Source: CAYYOS01 sp964473355 (GTDB lineage: Bacteria; Pseudomonadota; Gammaproteobacteria; Burkholderiales; REEB80). Taken from it: 20,595 nt of DNA. The first letter of the stretch is position 1. Each line of letters opens with the position of its first letter. The position numbers and the translations under genes were made by a program. The DNA is taken from assembly GCA_964473355.1 (NCBI GenBank), contig CAYYOS010000029.1, positions 1-20,595 of the forward strand, given 5' to 3'. Below, piece after piece: positions 1-6,889 of the stretch. The notes under the pieces were generated by a model, which was not told the DNA's origin, did no database searches, and saw only the letters and a list, made by a program, of their open reading frames with translations.

Positions 1-878
1 CGTGTGTCGCAAAATCTGCTATTAATAAGTCCGCAAATCCGAGTGCGCCGCGATTTGAATACGAATATAGTAAGTACCATGGTTGGCCCGAGATCAAGGA
101 ATCGCTGATGACAGGGCGGATCCAGGCGGCCTATATGCTGGCGCCCATGGTAATGGACTTGGCGGACAAACGAATTCCGGTCAAGATTGTTTCCTTAGGC
201 CATCGCTCGGGTGCCGTCATCATGGTGCGCACCGATTCTCCGTATCAGCAATTTAAACAGCTAACCGGAAAACGCATTGCTATTCCCAGCAGTTTTGACG
301 TCGATTATCTATTCTTAAGAAAGATGCTGGCGCGGGAAAGTATGACGCCAAAAGATATCCAGCTGGTGGAGATGGCACCCGCCGATATGCCTGCCGCCCT
401 TTATGCTAAAGCGGTTGATGCTTACTGCACCGGTGAACCGTTCGGCGCGGCCGCGCAGCGCGCCGGCTATGCTCGACCACTGCGTATGACGCGCAATGAA
501 TGGCGTAATTACATTTGTTGCGTGTTGACGGTGCGTCAGGAGCTCATCCAAGAAAATCGGCCGATGGTGCAGGACTTGGTTAATATGGTGCAGAGTGCGG
601 GCTTATGGCTGGACGCCAAGCAAGCTAACCGCGACAAAGCCGTCGCCATTGCCGCCGGCCGAAAATTTTTCAATCAGGATCCAAACATTCTTAAATTTGT
701 CATGGAAAATCCAACCGACCGCGTGACTTATGGCGATCTGCGTATGATCCGTTCGGAGTTTGAGGATCTTATGCAACTGTCGATTGAGGCCGGGACGATC
801 AAGCACCCGATTGCATATGAAAAATACATCGATGAGAGCTTCACACGGAATTCCCAGCCAGCCGTCATCCCGATTTAA
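1..878 (+). CDS. ABC transporter substrate-binding protein, NitT/TauT type (5' truncated)
   Basis: This is the C-terminal part of a periplasmic solute-binding protein. The frame is open to base 3, well before the first ATG at 108, and the residues upstream (YEYSKYHGWPEIKESLMTG) fit the fold, so the gene starts outside the window. Visible family features are the lobe-switching stretch AYMLAPMVMDLA, then LTGKRIAIPS, and EPFGAAAQRAGY, which resembles the hinge segment of NrtA/SsuA/TauA-type proteins. The signal peptide would lie upstream of the window. The gene is followed after 15 nt by a SCO1-type gene and further on by the matching permease and ATPase, so it is the receptor of that transporter. 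The ligand cannot be told from the sequence; relatives bind nitrate, sulfonates, taurine or thiamine precursors. Confidence 0.85.
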   Translation, partial: CVAKSAINKSANPSAPRFEYEYSKYHGWPEIKESLMTGRIQAAYMLAPMVMDLADKRIPVKIVSLGHRSGAVIMVRTDSPYQQFKQLTGKRIAIPSSFDVDYLFLRKMLARESMTPKDIQLVEMAPADMPAALYAKAVDAYCTGEPFGAAAQRAGYARPLRMTRNEWRNYICCVLTVRQELIQENRPMVQDLVNMVQSAGLWLDAKQANRDKAVAIAAGRKFFNQDPNILKFVMENPTDRVTYGDLRMIRSEFEDLMQLSIEAGTIKHPIAYEKYIDESFTRNSQPAVIPI

Positions 879-893
879 GACGAGAAAAACGAC

Positions 894-1487
894 ATGTACC
901 GTGCTTTAATATTAATTTTCTTTTTGCTGTTTTCCTTGGCAGGGAGCGCCGCCAACGACACCTCCCTTAAAGCGGGTGTGTTTAGCCCACCGCGTCAAGC
1001 ACCGGATTTTTCGCTCAACGGATCAAATGGTACCGAACTTAAGCTCAGCCATTACCGCGGTAAGGTGGTAATCCTGGCGTTTGGTTTCACGTCCTGCGTG
1101 GACGTTTGCCCCGTCACGCTTGCGGTCTTGGCCGAGGCACGAAAGAAACTCGGCCCTGAGGCCAAAAATTTGCAGATTGTCTATATTACTGTGGATCCAG
1201 CGCGCGACGACGCCAAGCGCATGCGCGAATACTTAGCCGCTTTCGACCCAACCATCATCGGTGGTACCGGGACTGCCCAGCGGCTGGACGTCGTGCATAA
1301 GGAATATGGCATCATTGCTAACAAAGTGGCCAATAAAGCTACTAAACAAGCCCCGGGAAGTTATGCAATCGCGCATTCCTCCTATACGTATTTGATTGAT
1401 CGCGCGGGCGCCCTGCGCGCGTTAATGCCATATGGACACTCGCCAGACGATTACGTGCATGACGTCAAGATTTTATTGAAATCATGA
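894..1487 (+). CDS. SCO1/SenC family copper chaperone (thioredoxin fold)
   Basis: The 197-residue protein has an N-terminal hydrophobic segment (about residues 3-19) that is a signal peptide or membrane anchor. A thioredoxin-fold domain follows. The SCO metal site is complete: Cys68 and Cys72 in FTSCVDVCP and His161 in the HSSYTYLID segment; the typical TVDPARD follows the first strand region. SCO proteins deliver copper to the CuA site of cytochrome oxidase or keep its cysteines reduced, on the outer face of the inner membrane. No oxidase gene is visible here. The gene instead sits inside an ABC-transporter operon and overlaps the next gene by 4 nt (ATGA), which suggests a dedicated copper or redox role for that system. 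Family assignment is firm; the partner is inferred. Confidence 0.92.
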   Translation: MYRALILIFFLLFSLAGSAANDTSLKAGVFSPPRQAPDFSLNGSNGTELKLSHYRGKVVILAFGFTSCVDVCPVTLAVLAEARKKLGPEAKNLQIVYITVDPARDDAKRMREYLAAFDPTIIGGTGTAQRLDVVHKEYGIIANKVANKATKQAPGSYAIAHSSYTYLIDRAGALRALMPYGHSPDDYVHDVKILLKS

Positions 1488-1924
1488 AAGTTCGGCCTGG
1501 GTATGCGCTGTTGATTGTATTTGCCAGTAGCGTGCTGAGTATAGCCACATGGGCGGCGCTGGCGCCGATTTCGCCCGGTTCCCGGGATGAAATCTTCGAA
1601 ATTCCTAAAGGGACCTGGGCGCGCAGAATGGCCGGCGATAAAATCGATATTCTGCCATCCCAAATAAATTTAACGTTAGGTGTTAAGGACGTGCTGGTGC
1701 TAAAGAACAGAGACGATGTGCCCCAAATATTTGGCCCGGCATTGATGATGCCCGGACAAAATTTTCGGCTGCCATTCGCGTTGGCCTCCAGCTACCAGTT
1801 TGCCTGCTCGGCGCACACCAGCGGCCAGATGACGGTCAACGTTGCCCCCATGCCCGATTCCCCTTGGTCTAGATTTAGCTGGCGTTTGAAGACGCTGCTA
1901 CGATCGATGGGCCAGCAATTCTAG
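1484..1924 (+). CDS. Membrane-anchored cupredoxin-like protein
   Basis: The 146-residue protein begins with a hydrophobic segment (about residues 7-27), probably an uncleaved anchor or signal peptide, followed by a small beta-rich domain. Residues 108-116 (CSAHTSGQM) match the C-terminal type-1 copper loop of cupredoxins, Cys-x2-His-x4-Met. The usual upstream His ligand would be expected around residue 81, where the sequence reads DDVPQIFGP, so that His appears to be replaced by Gln. The ATG overlaps the SCO1-type stop by 4 nt and its own TAG overlaps the permease GTG by 1 nt, so translation is coupled on both sides. A role in passing copper or electrons between the SCO protein and the transporter is inference. 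A non-metal structural cupredoxin is the alternative. Confidence 0.75.
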   Translation: MKVRPGYALLIVFASSVLSIATWAALAPISPGSRDEIFEIPKGTWARRMAGDKIDILPSQINLTLGVKDVLVLKNRDDVPQIFGPALMMPGQNFRLPFALASSYQFACSAHTSGQMTVNVAPMPDSPWSRFSWRLKTLLRSMGQQF

Positions 1925-2682
1925 TGAGAAAAATTAAGCAAGTACTGCCATCCGTCACAATAATTACGCTATTGCTGATCGTTTGGTGGGCGGTCGTCGT
2001 CACGACTGAGAGCGTTATATTTCCTACGCCATGGCAGGTCGTTACCGGCACGATGGAGCTGATTAAAGATGGCTCGCTGTGGGAGCACATCTTCTCCTCG
2101 TTATTTCGAGTGGGCTCGGGATTCTTACTCGCGGCCCTAGTCGCCGTGCCCCTCGGTTTGTGGATGGGCTGGGTTAAGGGCGCGTATACCACATTGAATC
2201 CACTGTTTCAGATTCTTCGGCCCATCTCTCCGATCGCTTGGATTCCTATCGCCATCCTTTGGTTTGGCGTCGGGAATGCGTCTCCGATCTATCTCATTTT
2301 CATTTCGTCGGTATTCCCAATGGTTGTGCAGACCACGGTGGGCGTGCACGCGATCGAGGGGCGATATTTACGCGCAGCTGAAAATTTCGGTGTTTCGCGC
2401 TACACACTATTTACACAGGTAGTCATTCCCGCAGTGCTACCGCAGATTATCGTCGGTATGCGTATCGGAATTGGCGTGGCGTGGCTGGTTGTTGTGGCGG
2501 CGGAGATGATTGCGCTGCGGTCCGGCTTGGGGTTTCTTATCATGGATTCGCGCAATGCCGGGAACCGTTATGATTTAGTTATCGCAGCCATGATCATTAT
2601 TGGTTTAATCGGCCTTATGCTCGATGGCCTGATGCGGCTTTTAGAGGGCCTCAAAATAGTCAGTTGGCGCTATGCCCGTTAG
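1924..2682 (+). CDS. ABC transporter permease, NitT/TauT type
   Basis: This 252-residue inner-membrane permease has about six hydrophobic segments (first at residues 10-27). The cytoplasmic coupling motif of BPD-type permeases lies at residues 151-176 (AAENFGVSRYTLF then VVIPAVLPQI). The length is normal for SsuC/TauC/NrtB-type proteins. The start is GTG, and its first base is the last base of the upstream stop (TAGTG), so re-initiation is likely. The ATPase gene begins 11 nt before its end. It forms the membrane channel of the importer encoded by this operon. Confidence 0.93.
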   Translation: MRKIKQVLPSVTIITLLLIVWWAVVVTTESVIFPTPWQVVTGTMELIKDGSLWEHIFSSLFRVGSGFLLAALVAVPLGLWMGWVKGAYTTLNPLFQILRPISPIAWIPIAILWFGVGNASPIYLIFISSVFPMVVQTTVGVHAIEGRYLRAAENFGVSRYTLFTQVVIPAVLPQIIVGMRIGIGVAWLVVVAAEMIALRSGLGFLIMDSRNAGNRYDLVIAAMIIIGLIGLMLDGLMRLLEGLKIVSWRYAR

Positions 2683-3514
2683 TACTGAAATTACGCAAAC
2701 TTTGGAGGAGGGGTCTCAAGGCTCGCCATCTGACAATGGCCCAGGTAAAAACTTAAGCAATCTTTCGCAAACCAAAATTAAAGTCACTGAGGTTACGAAG
2801 GATTTTAGATCGAATAAAGGTCGCTTGCCGGTGGTTGACCGCGTTAGCTTTTCGGTCAGGGAAGGGGAGTTCGTTGCCTTCGTAGGGCCATCCGGTTGTG
2901 GCAAGTCCACCCTCATGAATATGGTTGCCGGGTTCATCGAGCCGGACGCGGGCCAAATCAGCGTCGGCGGCGTCGTCCCCAAGCCCAGCTCCAAAGGTAT
3001 TCTTATCACTCAGCACGGCTCGATATTCCCGTGGCTCACTGTGCAACAGAATTTGATGTTCGGGCTCGACGGCCATGCTCACGAAAAAGCCGGACTCGCC
3101 GATCATTACGCGAGCATTGTGGGATTAAAAGGCTTTGAGAAAAGCTACCCGCACGAACTCTCGGGCGGCATGCTGAAGAGGGTAGAACTGGCACGTGCGC
3201 TGGTCGTGAAGCCGGATATACTTTATATGGATGAGCCCTTCTCAGCGCTCGATGCGCTCACGAATTTGCGTATGCGCAACGAGCTGCTAAGAATTCTCAC
3301 GGAAGAACGTCATACCGTCTTATTGATTACCCATGATGTCGAGGAGGCGGTGCACATGGCCGATCGGATCATGGTCCTATCGGCGCGCCCAGCGAGAATT
3401 CAGGCTACTTTCGAAGTCGACATCCCGCATCCCCGTAAACTCACCAGCCCTGAGGTGCAAAGCCTGCGCATAGCGATTCTCAGAGAGCTCGGTGTCGACC
3501 GCGATGCGGACTGA
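2672..3514 (+). CDS. ABC transporter ATP-binding protein, NitT/TauT type
   Basis: The 280-residue ATPase has all nucleotide-binding motifs: Walker A GPSGCGKST (72-80), Q-loop Gln114, signature LSGGM (163-167), Walker B ILYMDEP (183-189), D-loop SALD and switch His221. The signature continues as LSGGMLKRVELARAL; the usual position is LSGGQ/M, so activity should be retained. About 35 residues before the domain (rich in Ser, Gln, Gly) are extra relative to SsuB/TauB, so translation may start further in, but no better internal start is evident. It energises import through the permease encoded just upstream and closes the visible operon. No clear terminator follows. Confidence 0.93.
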   Translation: MPVSTEITQTLEEGSQGSPSDNGPGKNLSNLSQTKIKVTEVTKDFRSNKGRLPVVDRVSFSVREGEFVAFVGPSGCGKSTLMNMVAGFIEPDAGQISVGGVVPKPSSKGILITQHGSIFPWLTVQQNLMFGLDGHAHEKAGLADHYASIVGLKGFEKSYPHELSGGMLKRVELARALVVKPDILYMDEPFSALDALTNLRMRNELLRILTEERHTVLLITHDVEEAVHMADRIMVLSARPARIQATFEVDIPHPRKLTSPEVQSLRIAILRELGVDRDAD

Positions 3515-3598
3515 ATGTTGGCATTTTGAGATTTTGTTTTTTCCGCGGTTAGATCGATTTTGGTTAGGGCGATTGCTTCGCTATAAGATACTAACTTA

Positions 3599-3901
3599 CT
3601 AACCCGCACATCTTCCCGCGCTACTCCGTGGGCTATTAAAACACATCTCAAATGACTCAAACCCCGGGTATTGCCAGTAAGTAGAGCCGAAACAAAAGAA
3701 ACACGGACCCCACCAGGAATACAGTGTTTCCCCTTCGCATCCTTCATAGTTCTTTATAAAACCATAGCCGGTCTCTTTATACCAACGGAATCGGTAGCAC
3801 CATTGATGCACTCGCCTAGTCCTAGAGCAAACAGCAAAAGGCCAATACCATTTCGGACACCAATAATAATATTTTTCATCAACGTCTCTTTCGTAGGGCA
3901 T
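3599..3901 (-). CDS. Unknown small Cys/Trp/Tyr-rich protein
   Basis: I do not recognise this 100-residue protein. It contains 8 Cys (15, 25, 35, 55, 67, 70, 87, 98), 8 Trp and 12 Tyr, for example YYYWCPKWYWPF and YSWWGPCFFCFG, with Cys spaced about ten residues apart in the first third. No clear signal peptide is seen. The ATG is preceded by GGAGG five bases upstream, the best ribosome binding site in this region, and this is the main reason for calling it. Other frames on the same strand are also open over parts of this stretch, so the odd composition could reflect a T-rich non-coding strand. It has the same orientation as the cassette genes that begin at 4392. Confidence 0.45.
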   Translation of the reverse strand: MPYERDVDEKYYYWCPKWYWPFAVCSRTRRVHQWCYRFRWYKETGYGFIKNYEGCEGETLYSWWGPCFFCFGSTYWQYPGFESFEMCFNSPRSSAGRCAG

Positions 3902-4390
3902 GACCGCCTCCTATTCTTCTAGCAATTATTGAGGCGAACGAGGCGGACCTACTCATTGCCGTGAAAATCAAAATAAGAACGGACGCACAAGGCGCCAGCA
4001 GTAACACTGCTATCCGAAAATGAAATCTGCACTGAATCTGGACCAACATATTTCCATAACTGCCTTTCTGCATGATTCACTGACCACTATCCCCGAGATG
4101 CGATGCGGGGTAAATATGCCAAAAGACATAAGCCGAAAGTGATAGGCGTGCCGCGTCTAACATTTAAAGTAACCGGCCTGCTCGGACTTTTGGCGCAGGT
4201 CCGATTGACTGCGATGCGATCCTAAGCGCAAGCGCGGCTTGACGTTTGACACGAGCGATGGGCGCCATCACGCGGAACTTGCTTGTGATCGTCCGTTCGA
4301 TCGACGAGTTACTGTCGCACTATCAACACGCTGAGGGATCACTTGCGTAGCGTTCGAACGGGCCGCGACGGGCGTCCCTTTTACTGGCTT
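3902..4390. other. Stretch without a convincing gene, left edge of the attC region
   Basis: No supported gene was found here. A 64-codon open frame on the - strand (3879-4073) is hydrophobic in its middle but lacks a good ribosome binding site. A short inverted repeat (CCCCG at 4091-4095 with CGGGG at 4106-4110) has no T-tract. The right part (from 4155) holds attC-like elements listed separately. Confidence 0.5.
4151..4175 (-). repeat. Degenerate attC 3'-half-like element
   Basis: On the - strand this reads as a terminal half-site ending in GTTAGAC, which fits the GTTRRRY box. It resembles 6119-6141: both contain TTTRAAGTAACCG on the + strand next to a TARC/TAAC box. It lies about 240 bp beyond the first box of the attC that follows higA, so it either ends an unusually long site or marks a remnant non-coding cassette. 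Confidence 0.4.
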
Positions 4391-4397
4391 GTTATGC
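4345..4397 (-). repeat. attC-like site following higA
   Basis: Read on the - strand the site opens with the box GCATAAC (4397-4391), followed by AAGCCAGTAAAAGGGACGCC, which has the usual layout of attC first halves. The TAA of the higA stop codon lies inside this box. The closing box is degenerate (GCTACGC near 4345-4351, instead of GTTATGC), so the left boundary is approximate. Confidence 0.6.
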
Positions 4398-4652
4398 TGC
4401 TGACTCCAGCGGAACATCCCAACCGGGGAATAGGAGCGCTGCCGGATGGCACTTCAAGGCACGCGCAAGAACTTTGGCACGCTCTACCCCGAGATTGACG
4501 CGACCATTTTCAATGGCTGAAATGGTAGCTTGGGGAATACCCGTCAGCGCCGACAATTGATTTTGGCTCAGCTCTTGGAGCTCGCGAATAATGCGAACAG
4601 ACTCCCCGACAGAGACTTCAATGCGTTTTTTAGCAGGGCGAAACTCTTTCAT
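4392..4652 (-). CDS. higA: HigA-type antitoxin (XRE family helix-turn-helix)
   Basis: The 86-residue protein carries a helix-turn-helix of the XRE type at about residues 28-58 (LSQNQLSALTGIPQATISAI). Such antitoxins bind and neutralise the partner RelE-fold toxin and repress their own promoter. The start at 4652 is chosen because CGGAGG lies about seven bases upstream and because it begins one base after the toxin stop (TAGTATG); a longer frame to 4691 would overlap the toxin. Order toxin-antitoxin is that of higBA. The stop codon is part of the downstream attC box, so the pair belongs to a cassette, where toxin-antitoxin genes are common stabilising cargo. Confidence 0.85.
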   Translation of the reverse strand: MKEFRPAKKRIEVSVGESVRIIRELQELSQNQLSALTGIPQATISAIENGRVNLGVERAKVLARALKCHPAALLFPGWDVPLESAA

Positions 4653-4653
4653 A

Positions 4654-4920
4654 CTAATGCCTCCGATAATCATGCGATGTAACTTGAACAACCTGCACTA
4701 ACAAAACGTCAGCAACAACCCGGTAGATAACCCGCCATTGCGGCCCTAAACGAGAAGGTCGATAGCCCTTCCATTCACCTGATAGTGCCTCGTCGTGAAA
4801 TCCTTTGATTGCACGTAACCCAGGTGGGCCCGATATTGCAGCAATGTCTTTCCATTTTGAACTCAGCGATGAAAAAAAGCGCGCTTTGGTCACCCGTTTG
4901 AATGATTTGTTGGGCGCCAT
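4654..4920 (-). CDS. higB: HigB/RelE-type mRNA interferase toxin
   Basis: This 88-residue basic protein belongs to the RelE/ParE superfamily. Conserved stretches are GEWKGYR (48-54), QWRVIYR (61-67) and the C-terminal SHDYRR (82-87), typical of HigB-like toxins that cut mRNA on the ribosome. The start ATG lies 6 nt after the stop of the DUF1801 gene, with GGGGGA nearby, so translation is probably coupled. The antitoxin gene follows after one base. All conserved features are present, so the toxin appears intact. RelE and ParE subfamilies are hard to tell apart at this length; ribosome-dependent RNA cleavage is inferred from the pairing with a HigA-type antitoxin. Confidence 0.85.
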   Translation of the reverse strand: MAPNKSFKRVTKARFFSSLSSKWKDIAAISGPPGLRAIKGFHDEALSGEWKGYRPSRLGPQWRVIYRVVADVLLVQVVQVTSHDYRRH

Positions 4921-4926
4921 ACGGCT

Positions 4927-5340
4927 CTATCCCCCGGCTTTGTTGAGAGCGACCGCGGCGCGGACAAGGGCTTTGAATGCGCTTACGTTAATTTTCTCTC
5001 CCTCACGGATGTCGATCGCGCGCCTTACGTTCCCGTCAAGGCTGGAATTAAAGAGCTTGGCTGGATCCTTCAACGCGGCGCCTTTGGCAAACGTGAATTT
5101 GACCTTGTCTTTGTAGGTTTCGCCTGTGCAGATAATTCCATTGCGGGACCACACCGGAACGCCCAACATCGAGTTGGACGGCTTTCTCCATTTCACCTCC
5201 TCAACGACATCCGGGGTAGCTTCTCTAATGAATTTACGCATTCTGTTCAAAGTCTCCCCGCGCCAATCGCCGAGATTTGAAATTATTTCGTCAATCAGCT
5301 CAGTTGCCGATTTGCTTTCGGTCGACTCCGATTTCTTCAC
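4927..5340 (-). CDS. DUF1801 (YdhG-like) domain protein
   Basis: The 137-residue protein matches the DUF1801 family: VVEEVKWRKPS at about residues 46-56, then PVWSRNGIICTGETYK, FAKGAAL, LFNSSLDGN and RRAIDIREGEKI. The family is small, cytoplasmic and of unknown biochemical function. It starts with GTG, preceded by GAGGAAAG at good distance. The upstream neighbour is the glycolipid-binding-like gene 75 nt away and the downstream neighbour is higB after 6 nt. No attC is recognisable on either side, so it seems to travel in a multi-gene unit with higBA. Family assignment is firm, function unknown. Confidence 0.85.
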   Translation of the reverse strand: MKKSESTESKSATELIDEIISNLGDWRGETLNRMRKFIREATPDVVEEVKWRKPSNSMLGVPVWSRNGIICTGETYKDKVKFTFAKGAALKDPAKLFNSSLDGNVRRAIDIREGEKINVSAFKALVRAAVALNKAGG

Positions 5341-5415
5341 GCTTTCCTCCTTTCCTCCAAATTCTCTAAGTTTTTCAAAACGTCCAACGTCGATTCTGGG
5401 CGGCAGTCGAGCAGA

Positions 5416-5970
5416 TCAAGATTCTGCCTCCCACAAGCCGGGATACCGGAGGACGAAGCCGGTCGGAGCGACCTCCAGCAAAGCCGCATACTGAATACTC
5501 GGTGCCTCGTACCAGTACGCCGCTTTCGACCGCCGCTCGTAGCGTTGAGGCAGGACCGCAAGGGTACCCGCGGCCACGTTAAGCCAGGCAGCCGGAGCCT
5601 CTGCTGTCTGTCCGTCAGCCAAGTCCAAGCGGCGGAGTGGCAACAGGTTCGTTGCCGGAGTGAAACCGAGATCGAGATCGACACAGTCTTCCATGCCCGA
5701 TATAACCAGACCGTTGAGTGTCCATCCACCTGCGTCCATCCGCGCAATACTGTACGCGACCGGTTGCGCCCCGAGCCAACCCTCGACCAGCCCGTGCAGG
5801 GTGCGCCACGCCAGATCGCAGACGACTTGATACGTGAGCCGTGCGGGAACCCCGTCATGACGAAAGACGGCAGTCCCGTGCAGTTTCCACCCGGCATCGT
5901 CGCCATCGAGGCGACAGGCATCATGGCCCGGTGTATCGAGGCGTTTCCACAAAATCGAGGTTACTACCAT
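5416..5970 (-). CDS. Putative glycolipid-binding family protein (PF06475-like, DUF1089)
   Basis: The 184-residue protein shows the pattern of the putative glycolipid-binding family: an early GWKLHGTAVF strand, LTYQVVCDLAWRT (45-57), then CVDLDLGFTPATN and LPLRRLDL (96-117), and a C-terminal RYPGLWEAES. No signal peptide or membrane segment is seen, so it is probably cytoplasmic. The biochemical role of this family is not established beyond the name. Its base composition looks more GC-rich than the adjacent methyltransferase cassette, which would fit a separate origin. It is followed after 75 nt by the DUF1801 gene. No strong ribosome binding site is evident before ATG 5970. Confidence 0.75.
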   Translation of the reverse strand: MVVTSILWKRLDTPGHDACRLDGDDAGWKLHGTAVFRHDGVPARLTYQVVCDLAWRTLHGLVEGWLGAQPVAYSIARMDAGGWTLNGLVISGMEDCVDLDLGFTPATNLLPLRRLDLADGQTAEAPAAWLNVAAGTLAVLPQRYERRSKAAYWYEAPSIQYAALLEVAPTGFVLRYPGLWEAES

Positions 5971-6213
5971 TCGATTCGCTCTATGTCTGCCCAGCGTCCA
6001 GGTTAAGCGGCGGGCCGAGCGCGCAGCGCAAGTGATACGTCAACGTTTATTGAATTCCTCTTAGGATGAGTCCGCGTCATGATATGAGTTTACCGTGAGG
6101 TGGGTATCGGCGCGAGCACCGCTTAGCGTTTGAAGTAACCGATGCTGGAGCGCGTCGCGGGAGGGACCATAATATCAAGGCCAACCCAGCCGGACGAAAA
6201 ATGACGTGGCCAT
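5971..6213. other. Non-coding stretch between cassettes
   Basis: No open frame with a credible start was found. It contains the attC-half-like element at 6119-6141 and an isolated GTTAAGC at 6002-6008 whose orientation does not fit the array. It may be a decayed or non-coding cassette. Confidence 0.5.
6119..6141 (-). repeat. Degenerate attC 3'-half-like element
   Basis: The + strand reads CCGCTTAGCGTTTGAAGTAACCG in two joined parts (CCGCTTAGC, then GTTTGAAGTAACCG). It is closely similar to 4151-4175. It lies about 150 bp beyond the first box of the attC after the methyltransferase gene, so it may be the far end of a long, VCR-like attC. Confidence 0.35.
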
Positions 6214-6276
6214 GTTGCGCGCTAGGTTGAGGGGCGCGCCGCTTTCAGCGCACCCTTTTCGAACACCATGTTAGGC
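6214..6276 (-). repeat. attC site following the methyltransferase gene
   Basis: On the - strand it opens with GCCTAAC (6276-6270), a perfect RYYYAAC box that contains the TAA stop of the methyltransferase gene. The core GGGGCGCGCC-GCTTTCA-GCGCACCC (6231-6255) forms an imperfect hairpin and matches the cores of the sites at 6890 and 8731. The far box is not recognisable, so that boundary is set by comparison with the 6890 site. Confidence 0.7.
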
Positions 6277-6873
6277 TTGTTTTCGTGCTATGAACTGCAC
6301 CACTGAAGCCAGGCCAGTATGGCCTTCGCCTTCGCTAACTTCTCGCTCAAGTTCCCGAATAAGAATTGGTTCTAAGTTTGGAAACTCCCGCTTTAATTTC
6401 TCCACTGTCATGAGCATATCAGGGTCTTTTGGCCCACCGGTGTTCCGAGCTAACTGGCTTTCCGAATATGCCTCCAAAAGTAGAATGCCATTCAACTTCA
6501 AGCATTGTTCGATTAGCGGGAACAGCTTATTTCTAATTGCACTAGGAAGATGAGCAGAAATTGAAATAACTGAGCCATAGTAATTTTTTTCAGGTTTAAA
6601 ATTTGAAAGATCAGCCACTTCTGTTTGGATTTCTACGCCTTTTAACTTCGCTAAAGCCTGTGCCTTGGTCAGGCCCACCTCAGAGGTATCCACGCCGTGT
6701 ACTTTCAATCCGCGTAAGGCGAGATACACCGCATTCCGACCCTCGCCTTCTGACAGTGAAAGCACGGGGCCTGTAAGCAATTCCGAGTATTTTGCAAGGA
6801 ATGAATTCGGATCAGTTCCATATAAGTACCCGTCCCTAGCATAGCGTTCGTTCCAAAATTTTTGATCGTACAT
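6271..6873 (-). CDS. Class I SAM-dependent methyltransferase (cassette gene)
   Basis: The 200-residue enzyme has the Rossmann-fold SAM-binding motif I VLSLSEGEGRN (37-47), the acidic ribose-binding residue in VHGVD (58-62), and a later DLS at 88-90. The N-terminus FWNERYARDGYLYGT resembles small methyltransferases of the TehB or thiopurine-methyltransferase type, which act on small molecules or metalloids; the true substrate is not evident. Start ATG 6873 has GGAGAG about seven bases upstream. The stop codon is embedded in the downstream attC, so this is a classic single-gene cassette. It is somewhat richer in A+T than the chromosomal genes around the array. Confidence 0.85.
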   Translation of the reverse strand: MYDQKFWNERYARDGYLYGTDPNSFLAKYSELLTGPVLSLSEGEGRNAVYLALRGLKVHGVDTSEVGLTKAQALAKLKGVEIQTEVADLSNFKPEKNYYGSVISISAHLPSAIRNKLFPLIEQCLKLNGILLLEAYSESQLARNTGGPKDPDMLMTVEKLKREFPNLEPILIRELEREVSEGEGHTGLASVVQFIARKQA

Positions 6874-6889
6874 TCATGCTCTCCAATAG

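Noticed and set aside
3671..3922. 83-codon open frame on the + strand
   Set aside because: It is the complement of the - strand ORF with the GGAGG site and lacks its own start signals.
3879..4073. 64-codon open frame on the - strand with a hydrophobic middle
   Set aside because: No ribosome binding site, overlaps the start of the better-supported Cys/Trp/Tyr-rich ORF, and no recognisable motif.
4091..4110. CCCCG/CGGGG inverted repeat as a terminator
   Set aside because: Only five pairs around a ten-base loop and no T-tract on either strand.
4921..5116. + strand open frame opposite higB and DUF1801
   Set aside because: The opposite strand holds two genes with clear family motifs; this is their complement.
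5337..5924. 195-codon open frame on the - strand
   Set aside because: It overlaps the glycolipid-binding-like gene in another frame and its translation is rich in Arg, Trp and Ser without family features; the overlapped gene shows clear family motifs.
6002..6008. GTTAAGC on the + strand as another attC box
   Set aside because: On the - strand it would be an opening box with only about 30 bp before the next gene start, so no full site fits; probably chance.
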